Made by a program: the position numbers and the translations under genes. DNA of 64,000 nt from Lentibacter algarum (GTDB taxonomy: Bacteria > Pseudomonadota > Alphaproteobacteria > Rhodobacterales > Rhodobacteraceae). Of this stretch, positions 34,297 to 41,791 are shown one piece after another. Location: assembly GCF_018860975.1 (NCBI RefSeq), contig NZ_JAHKQI010000002.1:62001-126000 (forward strand), written 5' to 3'. How positions within the stretch are numbered: the stretch's first letter is position 1; the number at the start of each line of letters is the position of its first letter. The notes beneath the pieces were generated by a model, which saw only the letters and a list, made by a program, of their open reading frames with translations, did no database searches and was not told the DNA's origin.

Positions 34297-35145
34297 ATGA
34301 CCATGCAAGAGCCCGAGGGCCAGTATCACTACCAAATGATGCGCCGCGCGTTGGAGATCATCGACGCCGCTGAAGAGACGCTATCGCTTGAAGGTCTGGC
34401 CAAGCAGATGAACATGTCTTCGGCGCATTTTCAGCGGGTTTTCTCAAGCTGGGTCGGGGTGTCTCCAAAGCGTTATCAGCAGTATTTGCAGCTTGGGCAG
34501 GCCAAGGAGATGCTGACTAACCGTATGACAACACTTGATGTTTCGCACGAGATCGGTTTGTCGGGGTCGGGGCGTTTGCACGACATGTTCCTGCGCTGGG
34601 AGGCAATGAGCCCCGGCGAGTTTGCCCGCAGGGGAGAGGGGCTGACAGTGCGCTTTGGCTGGTTTGACAGCCCCTTCGGAGAAGCGCTTGTGATGGGCAC
34701 GGCGAAGGGCATTTGCGGCTTGGCTTTCGTTGCAGAAACGGGGCCGGAAGAGGCCATGCGCGATATGCGCAGCCGCTGGCCGAATGCGGTGTATGAGCAG
34801 GACGAAACAGCGCTTGAACCTTGGGTGAAAGCCGCGTTTGCGCAGGACGGCGAAACGGCTTTGCACCTCATTGGCGCGCCTTTTCAGATCAAGGTTTGGG
34901 AGGCGTTGTTAAAGGTGCCGACGGGGCATGTGACAACATACTCTGAGATCGCCGGAGCCGTTGGCAGCCCCAAAGCAGTGAGGGCAGTGGGAACGGCTGT
35001 TGGCCGCAACCCGGTGAGCTGGCTCATTCCGTGTCACCGTGCTTTGCGAAAGTCGGGTGCTCTTGGCGGGTATCACTGGGGCTTGCCAGTGAAGCGTGCT
35101 TTGCTGGCTTGGGAGTCGGCGCGCGAGGATAGCCTTGCAAAATAG
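34297..35145 (+). CDS. AraC-type HTH fused to O6-methylguanine-DNA methyltransferase
   Basis: An Ada-like protein of 282 residues without the N-terminal methylphosphotriester-accepting Cys domain. Residues about 15-105 form an AraC/XylS HTH (LSLEGLAKQMNMSSAHFQRVFSSW; GVSPKRYQQYLQLGQA; a second helix pair in VSHEIGLSGSG). The C-terminal part is an MGMT suicide methyltransferase: VWEALLKVPTGHVTTYSEIA, AVRAVGTAVGRNP and the acceptor PCHR in SWLIPCHRALRKSG. It repairs alkylated guanine directly. Whether the HTH still controls transcription is unclear. AGGAGGA at 34284-34290 fixes the start. Confidence 0.93.
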   Translation: MTMQEPEGQYHYQMMRRALEIIDAAEETLSLEGLAKQMNMSSAHFQRVFSSWVGVSPKRYQQYLQLGQAKEMLTNRMTTLDVSHEIGLSGSGRLHDMFLRWEAMSPGEFARRGEGLTVRFGWFDSPFGEALVMGTAKGICGLAFVAETGPEEAMRDMRSRWPNAVYEQDETALEPWVKAAFAQDGETALHLIGAPFQIKVWEALLKVPTGHVTTYSEIAGAVGSPKAVRAVGTAVGRNPVSWLIPCHRALRKSGALGGYHWGLPVKRALLAWESAREDSLAK

Positions 35146-35232
35146 GGTTATCATGAATTTCCGAAGGCCGAATGACGCCAGCGTTTGAAGACGTTAACCT
35201 TGTTTGCTGCGAGCCATTCGCAGGTGACTTGC

Positions 35233-35311
35233 GTGCATACCACAGTGCATACCATAGTGCATAATGCGTGCAGACGATCGCGCCCGGCGTCTTAAGCGAT
35301 ATTAACTTAAC
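35233..35311 (+). repeat. Four-fold GTGCATA direct-repeat element, copy B
   Basis: Units start at 35233, 35245, 35257 and 35268 (the last is GTGCAGA), with 12, 12 and 11 bp spacing exactly as in copy A (24860-24939). A 17-base GC-rich spacer and the tail TTAAGCGATATTAAC plus TTAAC (35292-35311) follow. The first 13 bases and most of the tail are identical between copies, while spacers differ, which points to conserved protein-binding sites. Here it lies 73 bases upstream of the likely OmpA promoter. Confidence 0.85.
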
Positions 35312-35383
35312 CGACCGTTCGCTGCTGGGTGTTGCAGGCGGCCAAGATGGGCGAATTGCTGCCGATCACGTTTGTTTGAGTGT

Positions 35384-35411
35384 TTGGAGCGCGCAGGTTT
35401 TAGCATATACT
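35384..35411 (+). promoter_or_regulatory. Candidate sigma-70 promoter of OmpA lipoprotein gene
   Basis: TTGGAG (35384-35389) and TATACT (35406-35411) are 16 bp apart, close to the housekeeping consensus. Transcription would start near 35418, about 40 bases before the OmpA ATG. Confidence 0.55.
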
Positions 35412-35430
35412 CAACAAGGAAGTCGCCACG

Positions 35431-35457
35431 ATGAGCGACCAATGTAATGAGGCATAG
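35431..35457 (+). CDS. Possible 8-codon leader peptide
   Basis: ATGAGC...GCATAG encodes MSDQCNEA and stops one base before the OmpA ATG (35459). AAGGA at 35416-35420 lies 10 bases upstream. Stop and start are so close that re-initiation or coupling is possible. The main gene has its own GAGG site inside this frame. It may be fortuitous. Confidence 0.3.
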   Translation: MSDQCNEA

Positions 35458-35458
35458 T

Positions 35459-36118
35459 ATGAAATTTTTGAACAAGTTTACCGGCGCTCTTTGCGCGCTT
35501 TCGATTTTTGCAGTTGCGGGTTGCACAGAAGGGCCGCTTGTCAGCCCCGACGACCCCAACCAGAAGACCAAAAACGGTGCGATGATTGGTGCTGCCGCGG
35601 GTGCTGTTCTTGGCGCGCTGACCAGCAGCGACGAAAAGCGCGGTGCTGTTAAGGGCGCGCTGATCGGTGCGGGTGTTGGCGGCATCAGTGGTGCGCTGCT
35701 CGACAAACAGGAAGCCGACTTGCGTCAGGAACTGGGCAACGGTGCCACCATCCAGAACACCGGTGACCGGCTGATTGTAACGATGGCGCAGGACATTCTG
35801 TTCGCCACCGGAAGCGCAACGCTGCGCCCCGACATCAACCGTGATATCAGAGCCGTTGCCGGCAGTTTGCAGGCCTACCCGAACTCGACTGTTCAGGTGA
35901 TCGGCCACACCGACAATGTCGGCGATGCTGGCTACAACTTTGATCTGTCGCTGCGCCGTGGGCAAGCCGTGACGCAGGTGCTTGCCAGTGAAGGTGTAAC
36001 AACCAGCCGGATGCAGGCAGTGGGCCGCGGTGAAGACCAGCCTGTCGCCAGCAACCTGACGCCGGAAGGCCGCCAACAAAACCGCCGGGTCGAGATTGTG
36101 ATTGTTCCGACCAGCTAG
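35459..36118 (+). CDS. OmpA-family outer membrane lipoprotein
   Basis: A 219-residue YiaD/Pal-like lipoprotein. The signal peptide ends in a lipobox AVAGC (Cys at about residue 23). Residues about 42-85 form a glycine-zipper segment (GAMIGAAAGAVLGAL; GALIGAGVGGISGALLDKQ). The OmpA C-terminal peptidoglycan-binding domain follows, with ILFATGSATLRPDI, VQVIGHTDNVGDAGYN, LSLRRGQAVTQVL and PEGRQQNRRVEIVI. It should sit in the outer membrane and grip the cell wall. A strong terminator follows, and upstream lie a promoter and the GTGCATA element. Confidence 0.95.
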   Translation: MKFLNKFTGALCALSIFAVAGCTEGPLVSPDDPNQKTKNGAMIGAAAGAVLGALTSSDEKRGAVKGALIGAGVGGISGALLDKQEADLRQELGNGATIQNTGDRLIVTMAQDILFATGSATLRPDINRDIRAVAGSLQAYPNSTVQVIGHTDNVGDAGYNFDLSLRRGQAVTQVLASEGVTTSRMQAVGRGEDQPVASNLTPEGRQQNRRVEIVIVPTS

Positions 36119-36140
36119 GTTTGGTGAAATTTGTTTGAAG

Positions 36141-36171
36141 AAAGCCCTGCCTGTTTGGCGGGGCTTTTTTT
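36141..36171 (+). terminator. Terminator after OmpA lipoprotein gene
   Basis: AAAGCCCTGCC and GGCGGGGCTTT pair (11 bp, one G-T) around TGTTT, with seven T's. Confidence 0.93.
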
Positions 36172-36253
36172 GTGCACATCGAGTGTGCGGTGATGCGAAT
36201 TGCGCTGTGCGCGGACTGTGCCTAGGTTGACGCAACAATCAATGGAGGCCGAT

Positions 36254-36790
36254 ATGGCGACGATAAAACTTCTCGGAATTTCAGGGGCGCTGCGCGAAGG
36301 CTCGACCAACCGGATGCTGCTGAAAGAAGCTGCACGGCTGGCTGGCGATGTAGACTATAGCGAGGCCGACTTGCAGCTGCCGCTATATGACGGCGACGAT
36401 GAGGCCAAAAGCGGGGTGCCTGCGCGCGTTGAAGCGCTGGCAAAGCAAGTCAGCGAGGCCGATGCGGTTGTTATTTCGACGCCGGAGTATAACGGCGCGA
36501 TCAGCGGTGTTTTGAAAAACGCACTGGATTGGGTGAGCCGTGTCGAGGACAACCCGTGGGCGAGCAAGCCGGTGGCGCTTATGTCGGCGGCTGCGGGGCG
36601 CGGGGGCGGCAACCAAGCACAGGTGATGTTGTTGTCATGCATGACCAACTTTGCGCCGCGCATTGTCAGCGGGCCGCTGGTTGCTGTTGCCGGGAGCTTT
36701 GAGGCGTTTGACGACGCGGGGCAGCTTAAGGGCGAGATGTATGTGAACAACCTTACGGCGCTGATGGAAAAACTGCGCGCGGCTGTTTGA
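36254..36790 (+). CDS. NADPH-dependent FMN reductase (flavodoxin-like fold)
   Basis: Flavoprotein of 178 residues of the NADPH-dependent FMN/quinone/azo-reductase family (ChrR/YieF-like). LGISGALREGSTNRMLL carries the FMN-phosphate loop (S-x-R-x-x-S-x-N type), and ISTPEYNGAISGVLKNALDWVSR is the family signature around the flavin ring. The reduced acceptor may be quinone, chromate or free FMN and cannot be chosen by sequence. GGAGG at 36244-36248 fixes the ATG at 36254. A double-hairpin repeat follows immediately after the stop. Confidence 0.92.
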   Translation: MATIKLLGISGALREGSTNRMLLKEAARLAGDVDYSEADLQLPLYDGDDEAKSGVPARVEALAKQVSEADAVVISTPEYNGAISGVLKNALDWVSRVEDNPWASKPVALMSAAAGRGGGNQAQVMLLSCMTNFAPRIVSGPLVAVAGSFEAFDDAGQLKGEMYVNNLTALMEKLRAAV

Positions 36791-36797
36791 AGAGTAT

Positions 36798-36875
36798 CGA
36801 ATTTTGCTTTGCAAAATCCGATGTAAGCGAGGGGCCAGCCCCTCGCGCTCCCCGGGATATTTATACCAAGAAAAA
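36798..36875. repeat. Rhodobacterales-type double-hairpin intergenic repeat, copy 1
   Basis: Two palindromes in a row: GATTTTGCAAAGCAAAATTC-type hairpin (36799-36821) and the GCGAGGGGC/GCCCCTCGC hairpin (36827-36845, CA loop-like centre), then GCTCCCCGGGATATTT and CCAAGAAAAA. A near-identical copy is at 52181-52258. Both lie within 10 bases of the stop of a plus-strand gene and just before the end of a minus-strand gene, so they sit between convergent genes and may act as terminators. I recall closely similar repeats in roseobacter genomes. Confidence 0.9.
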
Positions 36876-36903
36876 GAGTGGAGATGTGTTTCCGGTTTTG
36901 CCG

Positions 36904-37575
36904 CTAGAGTACTTGGATAACGTTTTTGTCGATGCTGAGGATATAGCCGCGGCGGGCGATGTTTTTGACCAGCAGTTCTGAAACCAGCTGATTGCCCAAC
37001 GCGTCGCGCAGGCGTTTGATGCGGGTGGCACCGGCGGCTTCTTCGCAGTCAACCGCGAGGCGGCCTGATATCACGGCTTCAAGCTCGGCACCTGTCATCA
37101 CGTCGTCGTCCATGCGGGCCTCGGCGAGGACAGAGAGAGTTTCCATTGCTGCGGGTGTCAGGGTGAAGCCCATGTTGTTGAGGTAGACGGCGTTTTCCTC
37201 GCGACTGATGAGCAGTGAGTTGACTTGAATGCCGGAGCGTTCGATGGCTGTCATGCGGCGGGAGAAAGCGGCGAGCAGCATGAGGAACACAAATGCGGCG
37301 ATGAGCATGCTTGCGGCGAAGACCAACAGCACGAAGATGATCAAACGGTAGCTTGCGAGCGTATCGGAGAATGTTGTGCCGGTTTGGGCGAGCAACTCGA
37401 GCAGCTTGATTTCGGCTTGCTCGGTGAGGTCGTCATTTTCGACAAACAACTGCTCGACGCGGGCGTTAAAGGCGTTGGCGTCGGGCAGGGTGAAAAACAG
37501 CACCAGCGCAACGACAAGCAGGATAATCACGATTGCCGCGATGCCGAGGTAGACTGTGCGGCTCGGGTTGATCAT
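36904..37575 (-). CDS. Membrane protein with C-terminal winged-helix domain
   Basis: Unnamed 223-residue protein. Two membrane helices are visible, residues about 8-30 (YLGIAAIVIILLVVALVLFF) and 78-105 (LIIFVLLVFAASMLIAAFVFL), with a ~45-residue loop between them that would face the periplasm. After a linker, residues about 140-223 look like an OmpR/PhoB-type winged helix: FTLTPAAMETLSVLAEA, a helix with AGATRIKRLRDALGNQLV and the wing ending VKNIARRGYILSID. This would make it a membrane-tethered DNA-binding protein, inverted compared with ToxR. The start at 37575 follows the upstream gene stop by 4 bases; longer frames run into that gene. Confidence 0.72.
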   Translation of the reverse strand: MINPSRTVYLGIAAIVIILLVVALVLFFTLPDANAFNARVEQLFVENDDLTEQAEIKLLELLAQTGTTFSDTLASYRLIIFVLLVFAASMLIAAFVFLMLLAAFSRRMTAIERSGIQVNSLLISREENAVYLNNMGFTLTPAAMETLSVLAEARMDDDVMTGAELEAVISGRLAVDCEEAAGATRIKRLRDALGNQLVSELLVKNIARRGYILSIDKNVIQVL

Positions 37576-37579
37576 GCGC

Positions 37580-37861
37580 TCAGTAGCGGAGGAAGTATTG
37601 TCCGGCACTGGCTTTCCTTTGGTTGAGGCCGCTGTCGTCGAAGACATTAAGCACGTTGAGGAGTGTCCAACCTTTTGAGGCGAGACGGGGGGCAAGCGAG
37701 GCGCGGGCAGACTTTTTGTTGCAGGCACCAGACACGCTGGCCACGCCGTAATGCAGCTTGAGCGGGTTGTCTTGCTTGGCTTTATAGTCGGCATAGCAAC
37801 CAGCGTGAAGCGGGGCTGTCATAAGTGCGAGCACAGCGCATGAGAGGATGATCTGTTTCAT
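37580..37861 (-). CDS. Small secreted conserved protein
   Basis: A 93-residue protein with a clear signal peptide (MKQIILSCAVLALMTAPLHA, cleavage before GCYADYK). The mature part carries YKAKQDNPLKLHYGVA, two cysteines (GCYADY and SGACNKK) that could form a disulfide, WTLLNVLNVFDDSGL and a C-terminal ASAGQYFLRY. I recognise this pattern from Rhodobacteraceae hypothetical proteins but know no function. It lies 4 bases upstream of the tethered winged-helix gene, so the two are surely co-expressed; a sensor partner role is only a guess. Confidence 0.78.
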   Translation of the reverse strand: MKQIILSCAVLALMTAPLHAGCYADYKAKQDNPLKLHYGVASVSGACNKKSARASLAPRLASKGWTLLNVLNVFDDSGLNQRKASAGQYFLRY

Positions 37862-38035
37862 CCTGCCAACCTGCGCTTTTTGTGGCTGCTATTCAATATC
37901 CAATGGGGTTTGCGGGGGCTGATATCCGATAGCACGGCGCTGTTATTGCCTGTCTTGGGGGAGAGGCTGACTTTGAGTTTATCAAAGGCTCCGTTCTGCC
38001 AGAGGGGCCGCCAACCCAAGAAAGGAAACTCTCTT

Positions 38036-38554
38036 ATGTCACGTCAATTTATCACTGCTATCGCGCTTTCTGCTGTTGTTGCCACTGGGCTTAGCTCGGC
38101 TCAGGCCCGGGCGGGAGAGCATGACACTGCCCGCGCTCTTGTAGGCATCACGGCTGTTCTTTTGCTTGGCAAGGCGTTGAGTGATCGCAAAGATGACCGC
38201 AATGTTCAGGTGACGCGCGGGCATGGCTACATCCGCCATCACGGGAACAACAACGGGCACAACAGCCACAACAACGGCCACGGCAATGCGCACAACAACG
38301 GGCCGGTGCGGGTTGATCCACGGCCACTTCCGCCACGGGTGCGCAGTAAGATCTTGCCAAGGCAGTGTTTGACGACGCTGAGATCTCGCAGCAAGAACAT
38401 ACGCATTTTGGGTGCACAGTGTTTGCAGAACAACTACCGGTTTAGCAACACCCTGCCGCGCAAGTGTTCGGTTAAGGTGAAAACCAACCGTGGCAACCGT
38501 TTTGGTTTTGCGCCGAACTGTTTGCAGCGTCACGGTTACAGCATCCGCGGGTAA
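38036..38554 (+). CDS. Exported protein with Asn/His/Gly-rich linker
   Basis: A 172-residue protein of unknown function. A signal peptide (MSRQFITAIALSAVVATG, ending AQARA) is followed by a hydrophobic stretch RALVGITAVLLLGKAL, a basic region, a low-complexity segment of Asn, His and Gly (GNNNGHNSHNNGHGNAHNNG, residues about 69-90) and a C-terminal domain with four cysteines (RQCLTTL, AQCLQNN, RKCSVKV, PNCLQRH) spaced to form disulfides. The His-rich part could bind metal, which is inference. AAGGAAA precedes the ATG at 38036; the long frame upstream is not supported. Confidence 0.75.
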   Translation: MSRQFITAIALSAVVATGLSSAQARAGEHDTARALVGITAVLLLGKALSDRKDDRNVQVTRGHGYIRHHGNNNGHNSHNNGHGNAHNNGPVRVDPRPLPPRVRSKILPRQCLTTLRSRSKNIRILGAQCLQNNYRFSNTLPRKCSVKVKTNRGNRFGFAPNCLQRHGYSIRG

Positions 38555-38605
38555 GCCACGCTTTTAGAGCTTGATCGGGGCCTGTTATGTCTGTCATCTG
38601 GCAAC

Positions 38606-39238
38606 ATGACGGGCCCTGATTATTCTTACGAGCAGGCAGCGCTTGAGCGCGGCTTTATGCGTATCGCCGGTGTTGACGAGGTTGGCCGCGGGCCGCTCGC
38701 GGGGCCGGTTATGGCCTGTGCTGTGGTTTTGGACATTGCCAATATTCCCGACGGGCTGAACGACAGTAAGAAACTGACAGCCAAACGGCGGGAAGTTTTG
38801 AACGAGGCAATTTGGGCCTGTGCCGAGGTGAGCATCGGGGAGGCGAGTGTTGAGGAGATCGACGAGATCAACATTCTGCGCGCTTCGCACTTGGCTATGG
38901 AACGAGCAGTTGCTGGGCTTGCCGTGCCGCCTGACCATTGTTTGATTGACGGAAACCTGCTGCCCAAGGGGCTTAAGGTGTCGGCGGAAGCGATTATCAA
39001 GGGCGACAGCAAATCACTGAGCATTTCTGCGGCCTCAATTGTGGCCAAAATCAGGCGGGATTATGTCATGTCGACATTGGCGCAACACTACCCTGGGTAT
39101 GGCTGGGAGACGAACGCTGGATACCCATCAAAAAGTCACAGGTTGGCGCTTCAACAACTTGGTGTGACCCCACACCATAGACGTTCGTTCAAACCGGTGC
39201 ACAACATCTTGTATCAACAAAAAAATGTAAGTGGTTGA
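38606..39238 (+). CDS. rnhB: Ribonuclease HII
   Basis: RNase HII, 210 residues, cuts RNA in RNA-DNA hybrids and starts removal of single ribonucleotides from DNA. Active-site features are IAGVDEVGRGPLAGPV (Asp-Glu), LNDSKKLTAKRRE, CLIDGN with its Asp, and the KGDSKSLSISAASIVAK segment. The protein ends in QQKNVSG after the HHRRSFKPV tail. The start is ATG 38606. Together with ccrM downstream (88 bases) this matches the rnhB-ccrM order seen in many alphaproteobacteria. Confidence 0.97.
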   Translation: MTGPDYSYEQAALERGFMRIAGVDEVGRGPLAGPVMACAVVLDIANIPDGLNDSKKLTAKRREVLNEAIWACAEVSIGEASVEEIDEINILRASHLAMERAVAGLAVPPDHCLIDGNLLPKGLKVSAEAIIKGDSKSLSISAASIVAKIRRDYVMSTLAQHYPGYGWETNAGYPSKSHRLALQQLGVTPHHRRSFKPVHNILYQQKNVSG

Positions 39239-39259
39239 TTAGATAAAGAATTTGACCGC

Positions 39260-39275
39260 GAATCGGTCTTGAATC
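39260..39275 (+). promoter_or_regulatory. Twin GAATC sites in the ccrM leader
   Basis: Two GANTC methylation targets (GAATC at 39260-39264 and 39271-39275) lie 11 bp apart, 52-67 bases before the ccrM start. In Caulobacter the ccrM leader also carries paired GANTC sites, whose methylation state feeds back on expression. The same arrangement is inferred here. Confidence 0.6.
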
Positions 39276-39296
39276 ATCCTAGGTCTCAACAAGTGA

Positions 39297-40451
<1,155 letters not shown>

Positions 40452-40503
40452 CCTATACCTAACACCGCCGGTGCCTGCGGCCTGACTCTGCGGCACCACA
40501 ACT

Positions 40504-40538
40504 TAAGCCCCCGTTCTCCTCCAGAGACGGGGCTTTTT
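40504..40538 (+). terminator. Terminator after ccrM
   Basis: AAGCCCCCGT pairs with ACGGGGCTT (one bulged C) around TCTCCTCCAGAG, followed by seven T's. Confidence 0.92.
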
Positions 40539-40654
40539 TTGTTGTTGGTGAAGTGTTGTTAATCGGAATTGGCGGGACTAAGTGTAGCCTTACCGCCCAA
40601 AGCGCAATCAAAGATAGTGTTAACTGCGGTGTCTACCCGATCTAGGACGATGCG

Positions 40655-41791
40655 ATGGCCTACCAAAAACCAGACTCAGAACCCGAGCAAGCTGGAGCAC
40701 GGTTTAACGTTGTTAGAGTTGTGCCAAGGCTTGCTCCGCTCAAGCTGACAGCTTTGATTGCTTTTGCGCAGGCATTGGCTTTGCCTGTTGCCGCAGACGC
40801 GCCGCTGACAGTTGAAATTGTTACAGCGACCACCATCGCGGAAAGCCAGAGCTATTCGCTGACAGGCGAGATCACTGCACGCAATACGCTGAATGCATCG
40901 TTTCCAGTTGGGGGGCGTGTGGCTGATGTGTTTGTTGATGAGGGCGATGCCGTCGCGAAAGGAACACCTCTGGCCAAGATCGAGTCAATCCAACAAGAGC
41001 AGGCATTGCGGGCTGCCCAAGCTGGTGTATTGACGGCGCAAGCAAACCACCGGCAAGCAAGAGAAGACCTGACACGGCAGGATGCTTTGCTGGAACGAGG
41101 CGCGACGACGCGCATCAACCGAGACAACGCCGCTGATGCCGAGCGGATTGCCGAGGGGCAGCTTATCCGCGCCCGATCTGATCTTGAGCGCGCCTCTAAA
41201 GCGCTGACAGACACAATGTTGCTGGCACCGGCTGCGACAGTGGTTATCGACCGGACGGTTGAGCCGGGACAGGTTGTTGGCGCGGCGCAAACCGTTCTGG
41301 AACTGGCGCTTGGTGACGGGTTTGACGCTGTGTTCAACGTTTCGGAAGTGTTGATGACTGTCCCACGCCCGAAGCTTGGCATTGACCTTGAGTTGATAGA
41401 ACACCCCGGTCAGCATTTTGAAGGCGAGGCCCGAGAGATCTCACCTTTGGTTGATGCTCAAACCGGCACAGTTGCAACGAAAGTCACGGTTATCAACCCG
41501 CCTTCATACCTCTCGTATGGTGACGCTGTGCGCGGCACTGCGAGCTTTGAGGTTAAGCAACAAATCAACCTTCCGTTCACGACGATGACGGCGACGGCGG
41601 ATGGCCCTGCTGTTTGGGTGGTTGATCCGGAAACCATGATGGTTTCACTGAAGCAAGTGACGGTTGACAGGTTTGAAACCGGACGCATCATTCTGGCTGG
41701 TGGGCTTGAAGAGGGCACGCTTGTTGTCGCGAAGGGGGCGCAACTGCTTTACCCGGGGCGGGTTGTGCAGCGCGCGGAGGCAGGCCAATGA
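40655..41791 (+). CDS. RND efflux periplasmic adaptor 1 (HlyD/AcrA-type)
   Basis: Membrane fusion protein of 378 residues. A hydrophobic stretch near residues 26-45 (PLKLTALIAFAQALALPVAA) serves as signal or anchor. The adaptor signature follows: YSLTGEITARNTLNASFPVGGRV, the lipoyl-like FVDEGDAVAKGTPLAKIES, a long helical hairpin (residues about 105-180) and TMLLAPAATVVIDRTVEPGQVV. It links the inner-membrane RND pump to an outer-membrane channel. AGGA precedes the ATG. It overlaps the next adaptor by ATGA. The first gene of a three-gene operon with a ~200-base upstream gap. Confidence 0.9.
   Translation: MAYQKPDSEPEQAGARFNVVRVVPRLAPLKLTALIAFAQALALPVAADAPLTVEIVTATTIAESQSYSLTGEITARNTLNASFPVGGRVADVFVDEGDAVAKGTPLAKIESIQQEQALRAAQAGVLTAQANHRQAREDLTRQDALLERGATTRINRDNAADAERIAEGQLIRARSDLERASKALTDTMLLAPAATVVIDRTVEPGQVVGAAQTVLELALGDGFDAVFNVSEVLMTVPRPKLGIDLELIEHPGQHFEGEAREISPLVDAQTGTVATKVTVINPPSYLSYGDAVRGTASFEVKQQINLPFTTMTATADGPAVWVVDPETMMVSLKQVTVDRFETGRIILAGGLEEGTLVVAKGAQLLYPGRVVQRAEAGQ

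Larger units (their letters stand above)
35146..35458 (+). other. 313-base intergenic region before the OmpA lipoprotein gene
   Basis: This gap contains, in order, a TTATCATGAATTTCC stretch after the methyltransferase stop, the second four-fold GTGCATA element (35233-35311), a spacer with no clear structure, a promoter-like pair (35384-35411) and an 8-codon leader frame (35431-35457). No other gene is supported on either strand. Confidence 0.7.

Noticed and set aside
37880-38035. N-terminal extension of the Asn/His-rich exported protein
   Set aside because: The frame is open upstream but contains no good start signal, while the ATG at 38036 has AAGGAAA and begins a typical signal peptide.
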